Shown here piece after piece: positions 1 through 7,490 of a DNA stretch of 20,608 nucleotides. The DNA comes from Hungatella sp. UBA4396 (GTDB taxonomy: Bacteria > Bacillota > Clostridia > Lachnospirales > Lachnospiraceae), in NCBI GenBank assembly GCA_002389905.1, contig DGRE01000026.1, positions 1 through 20,608 on the forward strand. Reading direction: 5' to 3'. The position numbers and the translations under genes were made by a program. The notes under the pieces were generated by a model. That model had not been told where the DNA came from. It saw only the letters and a list, made by a program, of their open reading frames with translations, and did no database searches. Position 1 is the stretch's first letter. Each line of letters begins with the position of its first letter.

Positions 1-14
1 TTTTGTCCGTGATA

Positions 15-46
15 CAAAAAAAAGACAGCACAAATATTGTGCTGTC
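15..46 (-). terminator. Intrinsic terminator, leftward
   Basis: Ten-base perfect arms GACAGCACAA / TTGTGCTGTC with a 3-base loop (24-46). On the plus strand they are preceded by eight A, which read as a U-tract on the minus strand. It cannot be the first terminator for the amidase operon, because another lies at 372-404. It sits about 30 bases downstream of the start expected from the leftward promoter at 83-111, so it could end a very short RNA or act as an attenuator for a gene beyond the left edge. Confidence 0.75.
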
Positions 47-82
47 TCCTTTGACAGTAAAAACTTTTTTAGATTGTTATGC

Positions 83-111
83 ATTTTAACACATCATATT
101 TTTTATGTCAA
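83..111 (-). promoter_or_regulatory. Sigma-A-type promoter, leftward, orphan
   Basis: On the minus strand TTGACA (111-106), a 17-base spacer and TAAAAT (88-83) form a near-consensus promoter. The start would be near position 76. No open reading frame of useful size follows before the terminator at 15-46, so it drives either a short RNA or a leader of a gene outside the window. Confidence 0.6.
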
Positions 112-371
112 TAGGTGATTGATATAATCTTTTCTGAATAAAAATTAATTTTTGATTCGTCTCTTCAAGTTATATACCCACATATATCGTTGTTTCAATA
201 GATTTCAGACTTTTATTTTTATTCAAAAATATGCATATTCCATTCAATTTATGAAAGAAATCTCAATGCGGGTCATCGGTGAAGAAATAGTAGTTTTGCA
301 GAAAACCAACCTCACCTCATCAGACAGCACCAGCTTGACAAGCAAACCCTTTCCTGCATGATCAGTCAGGT
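112..371. other. Gene-free AT-rich stretch
   Basis: About 260 bases with no coding region I can support. The longest open frames lack a ribosome site and have unlike-protein composition. A TGATATAAT extended -10 at 120-128 on the plus strand has no good -35 and leads to nothing recognisable. Confidence 0.5.
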
Positions 372-404
372 AAAAAAAGAAGAACAGGAATCTCCTGCTC
401 TTCT
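372..404 (-). terminator. Terminator of the isc-mnmA-amidase operon
   Basis: Minus-strand arms AGAAGAGCAGGA and TCCTGTTCTTCT (12 pairs, one of them G-U) enclose a 3-base loop and are followed by seven U. It lies 20 bases past the amidase stop codon. Confidence 0.85.
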
Positions 405-423
405 GCCTGATTGGTTCTTTGTT

Positions 424-1509
424 TTAATTCTGATAATAGGTATCAATACCGTCAGCTATTCCTTTGGCTATTTTATCCTGGTATTCCTCGGTTGCCATCT
501 TTTTATCTTCTTCTGCATTGCTCATAAAGCCCATTTCCACAATAGTCACCGGAATTTTACACCAGTTGATGCCGCTCATGGAATCCGTTTCCTGAACTCC
601 CCGGTTTTTAAATCCGGTCTGGCTGCTGATTCCGTTTGTCACTGCCTTGGAAAGGGCGCTGCTTTTGCTGTAAAGCTCTCCGTTGTAAGGGTTTTTAGAG
701 GTTTGGCACATGGTCAGCACACCGTGAATGCTGCTGTCATTTAAGGAGTTGGCGTGAACCCGGATAAAAATATCGGCTCCGCTTTTATTGGCCATTTCCG
801 CCCGTTCCGCATTGCTGATATCCACATCGTGAGTTTCACGGATCATATAGACCTGATAGCCCCGGTTAATAAGCTCCTGCTTTAGCTTTAAGGAAACAGC
901 TAAATTGAGCTTGTACTCCGGAAAGCCTGTCGCAACTCCCTGGGTTCCGGAAGATACCTTGGCCTTTTGCTCGGCAGCATCCGGGCCGATGGGTTCCTTT
1001 TCTGAATTTCCCTTGGCCTGATGGCCCGGGTCAATGGCAATGATCTTGCCGGAAGCAGAAACCTTTGGCTCCTCTGCCGGCTTGTCCTTTGACACATAAC
1101 GGGAAGAGATATAGGATTCCTTATCTCCATAAATGACCCGGCTCCAGGTGTCGCTGTATCCGGTCCGCTTTAAGGTCTCTCCCTTGCCCAGCTTTGCCAG
1201 AACCTCTCCTGTCCCAGAGGGGGACTTTCTTACATTCACCGAAGAACCGGTCACATAAACAGTCTCATCCACTGTTGTAAATGCAGGAGCCGTCTCTGTT
1301 GTGACAACGGCTTCATGGGTGCTGGTTTCAGCTTCAATGGTTACGGGAGGCACTTCCTCTCCCTCTGCCACGCTTAAGCCGCCTGAGGCTTCCTCTATGG
1401 CCGGCACTTCTGCTGCTTCATATTTTCTGCCGCAGCCTGAAAGAAGGGCTGCACACAAAAGAACTGCGGCCAGTAACATCCAGCCTCTTCTTTTCCTTAC
1501 ATCACTCAA
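424..1509 (-). CDS. Lipoprotein N-acetylmuramoyl-L-alanine amidase with SH3b domain
   Basis: Predicted 361-residue surface lipoprotein that cleaves the amide bond between muramic acid and L-Ala in peptidoglycan. The N-terminus is a lipoprotein signal: basic residues 5-8, a hydrophobic core and lipobox LLSGC with Cys26. A linker rich in Glu, Thr and Pro follows (30-80). Residues 82-140 look like a bacterial SH3 (SH3b) wall-binding domain with the VNVRKSPS motif. Residues 155-360 are Amidase_3, with the zinc and catalytic set His163 (DPGH), Glu198, His252 (RVHANS) and Glu325 (VEMGFMSN) all present. The start is TTG at 1509: it overlaps the mnmA stop as TTGA, has GGAGG nine bases upstream, and gives a proper charged signal n-region. 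A start at Met11 would remove that. Last gene of the isc operon, probably translationally coupled to mnmA; the functional link to tRNA thiolation is unclear. Confidence 0.9.
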   Translation of the reverse strand: MSDVRKRRGWMLLAAVLLCAALLSGCGRKYEAAEVPAIEEASGGLSVAEGEEVPPVTIEAETSTHEAVVTTETAPAFTTVDETVYVTGSSVNVRKSPSGTGEVLAKLGKGETLKRTGYSDTWSRVIYGDKESYISSRYVSKDKPAEEPKVSASGKIIAIDPGHQAKGNSEKEPIGPDAAEQKAKVSSGTQGVATGFPEYKLNLAVSLKLKQELINRGYQVYMIRETHDVDISNAERAEMANKSGADIFIRVHANSLNDSSIHGVLTMCQTSKNPYNGELYSKSSALSKAVTNGISSQTGFKNRGVQETDSMSGINWCKIPVTIVEMGFMSNAEEDKKMATEEYQDKIAKGIADGIDTYYQN

Positions 1510-2585
1510 AGTATGGTACCTCCGCCCACAACATAGTCATCCTGATAAAACACCACTGCCTGCCCCGGAGTGATGGCCCGCTGAGGCTCATCAAATTTAC
1601 ACTCCAAAAACCCGTCTTCTATTTCCCGTATGGTGCACATGGCTCCCTTGTGGCTGTAGCGGATCTTTGCAGATACCCGCATTTCCCCACCGTGAAGACC
1701 GTCAATTGACATCCAGTTTAAATGACCTGCACGAAGGGTATCGGAATAAACGTCGTCTCCGTTTCCAATGACCACCTCGTTAGTCTCCGGGCGTATTTCC
1801 ACCACAAAAACAGGGCGTCCCATAGAAAGGTTCAGACCCTTTCTCTGGCCTACTGTGTAATGGGTAATTCCCTTGTGACGGCCGATGACCTGGCCATCCA
1901 AATCCACAAAATTTCCCTCGGGAGCCTTTTCCCCTGCATTTTCCTCAATAAATCCGGCGTAATCGTTGTCAGGAATGAAGCAGATTTCCTGGCTGTCCGG
2001 CTTATGGGCAACCTGTAAGTTGATCTTGTCCGCAATTTCACGGATCTGGTCCTTGGAATAAGCACCCACAGGCATCAGGGTATGTGACAACTGATGCTGG
2101 GTTAAGTTATAGAGGGCATATGTCTGGTCCTTGGCCGCTGTCACGGACTTTTTTAAAGCAAACCTTCCGTTTGGAAGCTGTTCAATCTGGGCATAGTGGC
2201 CGGTTGCAATATAATCCGCTCCAATGTCCAGACTGCGCTTTAACAAAGATTCCCATTTGACGTAACGGTTGCAGGCAATACAGGGATTGGGCGTCCGCCC
2301 TCTCTGGTATTCATCTACAAAATAGTCAATGACCTGAGACTTAAATTCCTCTTTAAAATTCATGACATAATAGGGGATTCCCAGGTCCCAGGCCACCCGT
2401 CTGGCGTCATCTACGGCACTTAAGCCGCAGCAGCCTCCGTTTTCTTCCTGGGTCCCGGAATCCTCATCCTGCCATATCTGCATGGTAACGCCGATAACCT
2501 CATACCCTTGTTCCTTCAGCAGCCACGCTGCCACGGAAGAGTCCACGCCTCCCGACATTCCCACAACTACTTTTGCTTTGCTCAT
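1506..2585 (-). CDS. mnmA: tRNA-specific 2-thiouridylase MnmA
   Basis: Cytosolic enzyme (359 residues) that uses ATP and persulfide sulfur to make 2-thiouridine at position 34 of Lys, Glu and Gln tRNAs. The PP-loop SGGVDSS is at residues 11-17. The catalytic cysteine is Cys102 in TPNPCIACNR, and the partner cysteine is Cys202 in SQEICF. Length and motif spacing match the family. ATG at 2585 is 11 bases after the iscU stop, with AAGGTG about seven bases upstream. It follows iscS and iscU, which fits IscS being the sulfur donor: in clostridia that lack a TusABCDE relay the desulfurase is thought to pass sulfur directly. Its stop overlaps the TTG start of the amidase. Confidence 0.96.
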   Translation of the reverse strand: MSKAKVVVGMSGGVDSSVAAWLLKEQGYEVIGVTMQIWQDEDSGTQEENGGCCGLSAVDDARRVAWDLGIPYYVMNFKEEFKSQVIDYFVDEYQRGRTPNPCIACNRYVKWESLLKRSLDIGADYIATGHYAQIEQLPNGRFALKKSVTAAKDQTYALYNLTQHQLSHTLMPVGAYSKDQIREIADKINLQVAHKPDSQEICFIPDNDYAGFIEENAGEKAPEGNFVDLDGQVIGRHKGITHYTVGQRKGLNLSMGRPVFVVEIRPETNEVVIGNGDDVYSDTLRAGHLNWMSIDGLHGGEMRVSAKIRYSHKGAMCTIREIEDGFLECKFDEPQRAITPGQAVVFYQDDYVVGGGTIL

Positions 2586-2596
2586 AGCTTCGCACC

Positions 2597-3034
2597 TTAA
2601 TATTCTTCTTCCACTTCTTCCTCGCCGATATCGGACTTTGGTTTCTTTAATCCCTGAATCTCCAGTCCGTTTTTATTGGCGTAGTCCCATAAAGCGGCGT
2701 GAATGGCTTCTTCTGCCAGCAGGGAACAATGAACCTTAACCGGAGGAAGTCCGTCAAGAGCTTCACAAACGGCCTGATTGGTCACCTGCATAGCCTCCTG
2801 AACTGTTTTTCCTTTTACCAGTTCTGTCGCCATACTGCTGGTTGCTACTGCTGCTCCGCAGCCAAAGGTCTTGAATTTGACGTCGCGGATGATCTGGTTT
2901 TCATCAATATCCAGATAAATTCTCATGATATCGCCGCACTTGGCGTTTCCCACGGTTCCAAGACCGCTGGGATTCTCTATCTCTCCCACATTTCTGGGGT
3001 GTTCAAAATGATCCATTACTTTTTCTGTATACAT
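2597..3034 (-). CDS. iscU: Fe-S cluster assembly scaffold, IscU/NifU N-terminal type
   Basis: 145-residue scaffold on which IscS-derived sulfide and iron are assembled into clusters. The three cluster cysteines are Cys33 (AKCGD, with Asp35), Cys59 (FGCGAA) and Cys103 (VHCSLL). LPPVK at 96-100 is the HscA-recognition motif of IscU proteins, although no hscA is seen here. An extra Cys90 and an acidic tail (EEEVEEEY) are present. Of NifU proteins only the N-terminal domain is represented, so it is an IscU-like stand-alone scaffold. The ribosome site is weak (GGAAAGTGAG, no GGAGG). A stem-loop lies in the 68-base gap after iscS, which may tune the ratio of the two proteins. Confidence 0.95.
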   Translation of the reverse strand: MYTEKVMDHFEHPRNVGEIENPSGLGTVGNAKCGDIMRIYLDIDENQIIRDVKFKTFGCGAAVATSSMATELVKGKTVQEAMQVTNQAVCEALDGLPPVKVHCSLLAEEAIHAALWDYANKNGLEIQGLKKPKSDIGEEEVEEEY

Positions 3035-3062
3035 AATATATCAACTCACTTTCCAGGTAATG

Positions 3063-3083
3063 TATCCGGCCCATTGCCGGATA
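3063..3083 (-). promoter_or_regulatory. Intercistronic stem-loop between iscS and iscU
   Basis: Perfect 8-bp arms TATCCGGC / GCCGGATA around a 5-base loop in the iscS-iscU gap. There is no U-tract after it on either strand, so it is not a normal terminator. It could protect or expose an mRNA end, or lower read-through into iscU. Confidence 0.5.
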
Positions 3084-3102
3084 TTGGTTTGACTGTATCT
3101 CA

Positions 3103-4287
3103 TTATTTTGCCTGATGACGGATAAAATCTTCGTAAAGGGGTGACATGCTGCGCAGCTTTGCCACGATTTCCTTAATGGATTCCACCACATAGTCCATTT
3201 CTTCCTTTGTATTTTCTTCATCAAGAGTCAAACGCAAAGAACCATGGGCGATCTCGTGAGGAAGGCCGATGGCAAGCATTACATGGGATGGGTCTAAGGA
3301 GCCTGAGGTGCAGGCGGAACCGCTGGAACCGCAGATGCCTTTCATGTCCAGCATGATGAGAAGAGATTCTCCTTCGATAAACTGGAAGGCAAAGCTGACG
3401 TTGTTGGACAGCCTGTTTTTTCTGTGGCCGTTGATCCTTGTATAAGGAACCTCATCCATGACCCGTTCCATCAGATAGTTTCTCAGTTCCGTTTCCTTGC
3501 GGATTCTTTCATCCATGCCGGCCACTGCCAGCTCTACAGCTTTTCCAAAGCCTACGATTCCAGGTACATTTTCCGTACCTGCCCGGCGCTTTCTCTCCTG
3601 TCCTCCGCCGTGAACGAAGGAACGGGATTTGATTCCGGTACGGATATAAAGAAATCCAATGCCTTTGGGGCCGTTGATCTTATGGCCGCTGGCACTTAAC
3701 ATATCAATATGGTATTCATCCACGTTGATGGGCACATGGCCGAAAGCCTGAACCGCATCGGTGTGGAAGATAATTCCGTGTTCTTTTGCAAGTTCGCCGA
3801 TTTCCTTAATCGGTTCAATGGTTCCGATCTCGTTGTTGGCAAACATAATGGAAATGAGGATGGTATCAGGGCGAATGGCCTTTTTCAGCTCATCCAGCTT
3901 TACAACCCCATTTTCATCAACATTTAAATAGGTTACATCAAAACCGTGTTTTTCCAGATATTCACAGGTGTGAAGCACGGCATGATGCTCAATTTTACTG
4001 GTGATGATGTGTTTTCCTTTACCCGAATAGGCTTCCGCAGTGGCAATCAGCGCCCAGTTATCGGCTTCTGAACCTCCTGCTGTAAAATAAACCTCATTGG
4101 ATTTTGCTCCCAGAGCATTGGCAATGGTCTCTCTGGCTTCTGTAACAGCCTTTTTTGACTTGCCGGAAAACTCATATACTGATGATGGGTTTCCATAAAA
4201 TTCCGTGAAATACGGCAGCATGGCCTCCACGACCTCAGGCCGCGTCTTAGTCGTCGCAGCGTTGTCAAGATAAATCAGTTGCTTCAT
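3103..4287 (-). CDS. iscS: Cysteine desulfurase, IscS/NifS family
   Basis: 394-residue PLP enzyme that removes sulfur from cysteine as a persulfide and passes it to IscU and, by inference, MnmA. Visible residues: His101 in IEHHAV, Asp177 in HTDAVQ, PLP-binding Lys203 in SASGHK, the RRAGTEN motif (235-241), and the mobile catalytic Cys326 in SSGSACTSG. The CTSGS loop context marks group I (IscS/NifS) rather than SufS. First gene of the minus-strand operon iscS-iscU-mnmA-amidase. No rrf2/iscR regulator precedes it. ATG at 4287 follows AAAGGCGG. Expression likely starts at the promoter at 4346-4373, next to a Fur-like box, so iron control is plausible. Confidence 0.95.
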   Translation of the reverse strand: MKQLIYLDNAATTKTRPEVVEAMLPYFTEFYGNPSSVYEFSGKSKKAVTEARETIANALGAKSNEVYFTAGGSEADNWALIATAEAYSGKGKHIITSKIEHHAVLHTCEYLEKHGFDVTYLNVDENGVVKLDELKKAIRPDTILISIMFANNEIGTIEPIKEIGELAKEHGIIFHTDAVQAFGHVPINVDEYHIDMLSASGHKINGPKGIGFLYIRTGIKSRSFVHGGGQERKRRAGTENVPGIVGFGKAVELAVAGMDERIRKETELRNYLMERVMDEVPYTRINGHRKNRLSNNVSFAFQFIEGESLLIMLDMKGICGSSGSACTSGSLDPSHVMLAIGLPHEIAHGSLRLTLDEENTKEEMDYVVESIKEIVAKLRSMSPLYEDFIRHQAK

Positions 4288-4345
4288 AATTTGTTAGTTC
4301 CGCCTTTCTGTAGTCCTAAAGTTAAAAGCTTCATCTACAATTTCT

Positions 4346-4373
4346 ATTATACACATATTTCCTAGAATTTCAA
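4346..4373 (-). promoter_or_regulatory. Promoter of the iscS operon
   Basis: Minus strand TTGAAA (4373-4368), 16-base spacer, perfect TATAAT (4351-4346). The leader is about 50 bases. An inverted repeat TTCCTA-N9-TAGGAA (4359-4379) is centred on the -35 hexamer and could be an operator. Confidence 0.7.
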
Positions 4374-4374
4374 T

Positions 4375-4393
4375 AGGAATGATTCTCATTACG
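4375..4393. promoter_or_regulatory. Fur-like box upstream of iscS
   Basis: Minus-strand CGTAATGAGAATCATTCCT matches the classical 19-base Fur box at 13 positions, with 12 of 13 in the core AATGAGAATCATT. It starts two bases upstream of the -35 hexamer of the isc promoter. A Fur-family regulator is the likely binder, by motif similarity only. Confidence 0.45.
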
Positions 4394-4525
4394 GATATGT
4401 CAAAAAAAAATACACTTTATACCTGTCAGATGGATATTATTATGGTATGCAGCGGGTCCTTGCCGGGGAATTTGGCCTGCCCGGAAAGGATAAAATGTCA
4501 TGAAGCCTCCCTTTGCTCCATATAT

Positions 4526-4545
4526 TTATAATAATTCTCATTTTC
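4526..4545. promoter_or_regulatory. Fur/PerR-like box over the -10 of the flippase gene
   Basis: Minus-strand GAAAATGAGAATTATTATA (4545-4527) matches the 19-base Fur box at 15 positions. Read on plus from 4526 it also matches 12 of 14 defined positions of both 7-1-7 models, PerR (TTATAATnATTATAA) and Fur (TGATAATnATTATCA). It contains a TATAAT hexamer at 4527-4532 suited to transcribe the flippase 24 bases downstream, though no good -35 is visible. Binding here would block the promoter. Confidence 0.5.
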
Positions 4546-4555
4546 AGGAGATTTC

Positions 4556-6106
4556 ATGAATGGTTCCCTGAAGTTTCCCCAAAAACTTTCTGAAAGAAAA
4601 TATGCTCTTTTAACCGGTACTCTTCTCTTAACCTCATCCGGGCTCATCACCCGGGTGCTGGGGTTTTTTTACCGCATCTTTCTTTCCCGTACCATCGGCG
4701 CCGAAGGATTGGGCGTTTTCAATCTGCTCCATCCGGTGTTCGGCGTCTGCTTTGCCTTATGTGCCGGGTCTATCCAAACTGCCATATCCCAGTCAGTAGC
4801 TGCCAATGTTAGAAAGGGCCGTTCCATTTTCCGGACCGGCCTTATTATTTCACTGGCTATTTCCACGGTTCTGGCATACGTTATCATCCAGTTTAAAAGC
4901 TTCATTGCCGTCAATATCCTGATGGAACCCCGCTGCGAGGGCCTTCTCACCTTTATTGCGGTATCCGTTCCCTGTGCGGCCATTCACGCCTGCATCAACG
5001 GATATTATTACGGAATGCAGCGTCCCAAGGTTCCGGCATCAGCCCAGGTGGCTGAGCAGGCCATAAGGATTGGAGCTGTATTTCTGATCGCTGATATTAT
5101 GATCGAATCGGGCATAGAAATCACGGTTCATCTGGCGGTTATGGGGCATTTAATCGGAGAGATCGCTTCTTCCCTTTATACGGTTGTTGCCCACCGGTTT
5201 TTTCCGCCTAAAATACCTCATGGCATAACAGAAACTGCTGCTTCTTTCCGGGAAACCGCTCCGGATCTCATGCATCTGGCCCTGCCTCTTATGGGAAACC
5301 GGCTTGTGTTAAATATTCTGGCGAGTACGGAGGCTATTTTAATTCCCAGCAGGCTGAAGATGTCGGGGCTGTCCGATTCAGGAGCGTTTTCCGTATACGG
5401 CGTTTTAACCGGAATGGCTCTGCCCTTTATTCTGTTCCCATCCACCATTTTTAATTCCCTGGCAGTGCTTTTGCTTCCAACTGTGGCAAAGGCCCAGTCA
5501 GAAGGTAATGAAAGGAGGATCGGGGCGGCTATTTCCATGTCACTTCGGTATTGCCTGTATGTGGGAATCCTCTGTATTGGTATTTTTACTTTGTTTGGAA
5601 ATGACTTAGGTGTCAGCGTGTTTAAGGATAAAACTGCCGGAACTTATATGACCATTCTGGCCTGGCTTTGTCCCTTCCTCTATCTGGTCACCACCCTGGG
5701 AAGCATTTTAAACGGTCTGGGGCGCACCTCTGTCACCTTTATCCAGAACACCGTTGCCCTGATGGTCCGTTTAAGCTTTGTCTTCTTTGGAATTCCAAGG
5801 TTTGGAATCCTGGCTTATCTGGTGGGAGCTTTGATCAGCGAGGTACTTCTTGCTTTAATGTACGTTCTGACACTGCGGAAAAAGGTGGACTTTGTGTGGA
5901 ATGCCTGGGATATGGTGGTGAAGCCGGCATTTTTGATGATTCTGTCCATTGGGATTTACTTTGCAGTATTTTCTTCAGCAGATCCGTTTCAGGGGATGCC
6001 CTTATTTATAAAAACAGCTTTACATATCGCTGTACTGAGCGGCATTTATCTTGTGCTGCTGGCCTTTGCCCATATCTTTAAAAGGGAAAAACCTGAACAG
6101 AACTGA
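4556..6106 (+). CDS. MOP-superfamily flippase, SpoVB/polysaccharide-biosynthesis type
   Basis: 516-residue integral membrane protein with hydrophobic segments along its whole length (about 12-14 expected). The N-terminus (KYALLTGTLLLTSSGLITRVLGFFYRI, then SRTIGAEGLGVFNL) is the typical opening of SpoVB and related lipid-linked saccharide flippases; SpoVB itself is about the same length (518). The role is likely transfer of an undecaprenyl-linked intermediate (cell-wall or polysaccharide unit, perhaps spore cortex lipid II) to the outer membrane face. Substrate cannot be read from sequence. AGGAG lies five bases before ATG 4556. It is divergent from iscS and ends at a terminator shared with the GH18 gene. 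No glycosyltransferases are nearby. A Fur/PerR-like box covers its -10. Confidence 0.85.
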   Translation: MNGSLKFPQKLSERKYALLTGTLLLTSSGLITRVLGFFYRIFLSRTIGAEGLGVFNLLHPVFGVCFALCAGSIQTAISQSVAANVRKGRSIFRTGLIISLAISTVLAYVIIQFKSFIAVNILMEPRCEGLLTFIAVSVPCAAIHACINGYYYGMQRPKVPASAQVAEQAIRIGAVFLIADIMIESGIEITVHLAVMGHLIGEIASSLYTVVAHRFFPPKIPHGITETAASFRETAPDLMHLALPLMGNRLVLNILASTEAILIPSRLKMSGLSDSGAFSVYGVLTGMALPFILFPSTIFNSLAVLLLPTVAKAQSEGNERRIGAAISMSLRYCLYVGILCIGIFTLFGNDLGVSVFKDKTAGTYMTILAWLCPFLYLVTTLGSILNGLGRTSVTFIQNTVALMVRLSFVFFGIPRFGILAYLVGALISEVLLALMYVLTLRKKVDFVWNAWDMVVKPAFLMILSIGIYFAVFSSADPFQGMPLFIKTALHIAVLSGIYLVLLAFAHIFKREKPEQN

Positions 6107-6118
6107 TATCACTCTCCT

Positions 6119-6156
6119 AAAAGGGCTGCCGGATCAAATCTCCAGGCAGCCCTTTT
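6119..6156. terminator. Bidirectional terminator, flippase / GH18
   Basis: AAAAGGGCTGCC at 6119-6130 pairs with GGCAGCCCTTTT at 6145-6156. The inner GGA/TCC extends the stem past one bulged A. The A and T flanks give U-tracts on both strands, so it serves both convergent genes. Confidence 0.9.
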
Positions 6157-6169
6157 ATTTATGGGTATA

Positions 6170-7339
6170 TTATTTCATTCCATCATGCAATGCATTGAGA
6201 AGCTCTCCATTTGAATCCTGGCTCAGCTCCCAAATCATAGCGCCTCCCAGTTTCTTTGATTTTATGTAAGCTGTCTTTTGAGCGATGGACTGGGGATCTT
6301 CGTAGCTTATGAATATGGTTCCATTGAACATCCAAGGTACCATGGACTGTGAATGGACACGGCCCGTATAACCGGCTTTCCCTAAATAGTTGGCTTTTAT
6401 GTCCCGGTAGCTGATGGAATTGGCTCCCCCAAAGGTCTGGTACAGCCCATTGTTTGAATTGTTGACAGAGGAATATAAGTATCCGTAAAATGGGATGCCC
6501 ATGACCAGCTTTTCCGGGGGAACAGACTTGTTCAGCCAGGAATTCACAACCTTGTCCACACTTATTTTGTATTGGGGAGAAGAATCGTTATTATCATAAA
6601 GGGGGGCCAGAAGGTCTGTCCTTGAATCCCAGGTTCCGTGAAGGTCATAAGCCATAAGGTTTACATAGTCTAAGTACTGGGTTAATTCCGGCAGTTCCAG
6701 ATTGTTGATCTGAGAGCTGTCAGCTCCCCCTGCAATAGTTAGAAGGTAGTGTCTGTTGTCCAGGGTTCCTCTTTCATCCAGCTTTTCCCGCAGCTTTTTA
6801 AGCAGCAGCGTAAAGTTTTGCTTGTCCTCCGGCCGTCTGCCATTGGACACCAGCCCTCCGCTTACCGGATATTCCCAGTCAAGATCCACCCCGTCAAACC
6901 CGTATGTTGTGATGAAGTCAACGCAGCTGTCCGCAAATACGGTTCTGGATTCCTCCGTCAGTGCAGCATCGGAAAACTTACCGGACCAGGTCCAGCCTCC
7001 TACGGCAATCAGGGTTTTTAAATCAGGATTTTTCTGTTTCAGTGAATTTAACAGTCTTATATTATCAGGATCTATGTCAGGATATCCCATGGTAATTTTT
7101 AAGTCCGGGCCAATATTGGCAAAAGCATAATTAATATGCGTCAGCTTACCCGCATCAATCTGATCTGGTTTATAGCCGGAATATGCAGCCCATGCCCCAT
7201 AGTAGCCAACGATTTTTCCCGGGAGAATGTCATCGGAAGGCTTTGACGCAAAGGCTTCCTGCCTTGGAAGGCCGGTGCAAATGACCAGCAGAAAAACAGA
7301 AACCAGCAGAATTGTCGTTTTCATTATTTTCTTTTTCAT
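6170..7339 (-). CDS. Secreted glycoside hydrolase family 18 (chitinase-like)
   Basis: 389 residues. Signal peptide at 1-32 (KKK, a hydrophobic stretch, cleavage likely near AFAS). The rest is one GH18 TIM barrel: VGYYGAWAAY near the first strand, LKTLIAVGGWTW at 108-118, then the catalytic FDGVDLDWEYP with Asp149, Asp152, Asp154 and the proton donor Glu156, then MAYDLHG at 229-235 and GGAMIWELSQD at 365-375. The full DxxDxDxE motif predicts an active hydrolase of beta-1,4-GlcNAc polymers using substrate-assisted catalysis. No LysM, SLH or carbohydrate-binding module is seen, so it is probably released rather than anchored, and it differs from spore YaaH-type enzymes that carry LysM. AGGA is present upstream of ATG 7339. 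A weak TATACT at 7373-7378 might be its -10; it is otherwise monocistronic. Confidence 0.92.
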   Translation of the reverse strand: MKKKIMKTTILLVSVFLLVICTGLPRQEAFASKPSDDILPGKIVGYYGAWAAYSGYKPDQIDAGKLTHINYAFANIGPDLKITMGYPDIDPDNIRLLNSLKQKNPDLKTLIAVGGWTWSGKFSDAALTEESRTVFADSCVDFITTYGFDGVDLDWEYPVSGGLVSNGRRPEDKQNFTLLLKKLREKLDERGTLDNRHYLLTIAGGADSSQINNLELPELTQYLDYVNLMAYDLHGTWDSRTDLLAPLYDNNDSSPQYKISVDKVVNSWLNKSVPPEKLVMGIPFYGYLYSSVNNSNNGLYQTFGGANSISYRDIKANYLGKAGYTGRVHSQSMVPWMFNGTIFISYEDPQSIAQKTAYIKSKKLGGAMIWELSQDSNGELLNALHDGMK

Positions 7340-7415
7340 TTCATTTTCCTTTTTCTCTCAATTATTTTTTCAAGTATAACATGATGGATTTTCTTTGAAT
7401 AGCGGGTAAAATATG

Positions 7416-7455
7416 GAAAAACAAAAAAGCCAAATCATATGACTATGATCCAGCT
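7416..7455 (-). terminator. Terminator after the diguanylate cyclase gene
   Basis: Minus-strand arms AGCTGGATCATA (7455-7444) and TATGATTTGGCT (7439-7428) pair over 12 positions, three of them G-U, around a 4-base loop. A T-rich tail (TTTTTG TTTTT) follows. It lies 36 bases past the stop. Confidence 0.7.
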
Positions 7456-7490
7456 TCCAAATCAGACAGAGGGCGGGAATTGAAACAGCA

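Noticed and set aside
100..128. Plus-strand extended -10 TGATATAAT
   Set aside because: The -35 region TTTTTA is poor and there is no gene or RNA structure behind it in a very AT-rich stretch.
152..361. 69-codon plus-strand open frame starting with TTG
   Set aside because: No ribosome site, no known domain, AT-rich composition giving Phe/Ile/Tyr-rich text; probably chance.
246..371. Minus-strand open stretch reading TDHAGKGLLVKLVLSDEV..., possible gene remnant
   Set aside because: About 40 codons, no start or SD, begins inside the amidase terminator and matches no family I recognise; too little to call a pseudogene.
6961..7230. Plus-strand open frame opposite the GH18 gene
   Set aside because: Antisense to a complete, motif-supported GH18 barrel; no SD and no domain.
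7373..7401. Promoter for the GH18 gene (TATACT with TATTCA 17 bases away)
   Set aside because: The -35 matches only three of six positions; recorded but not called.
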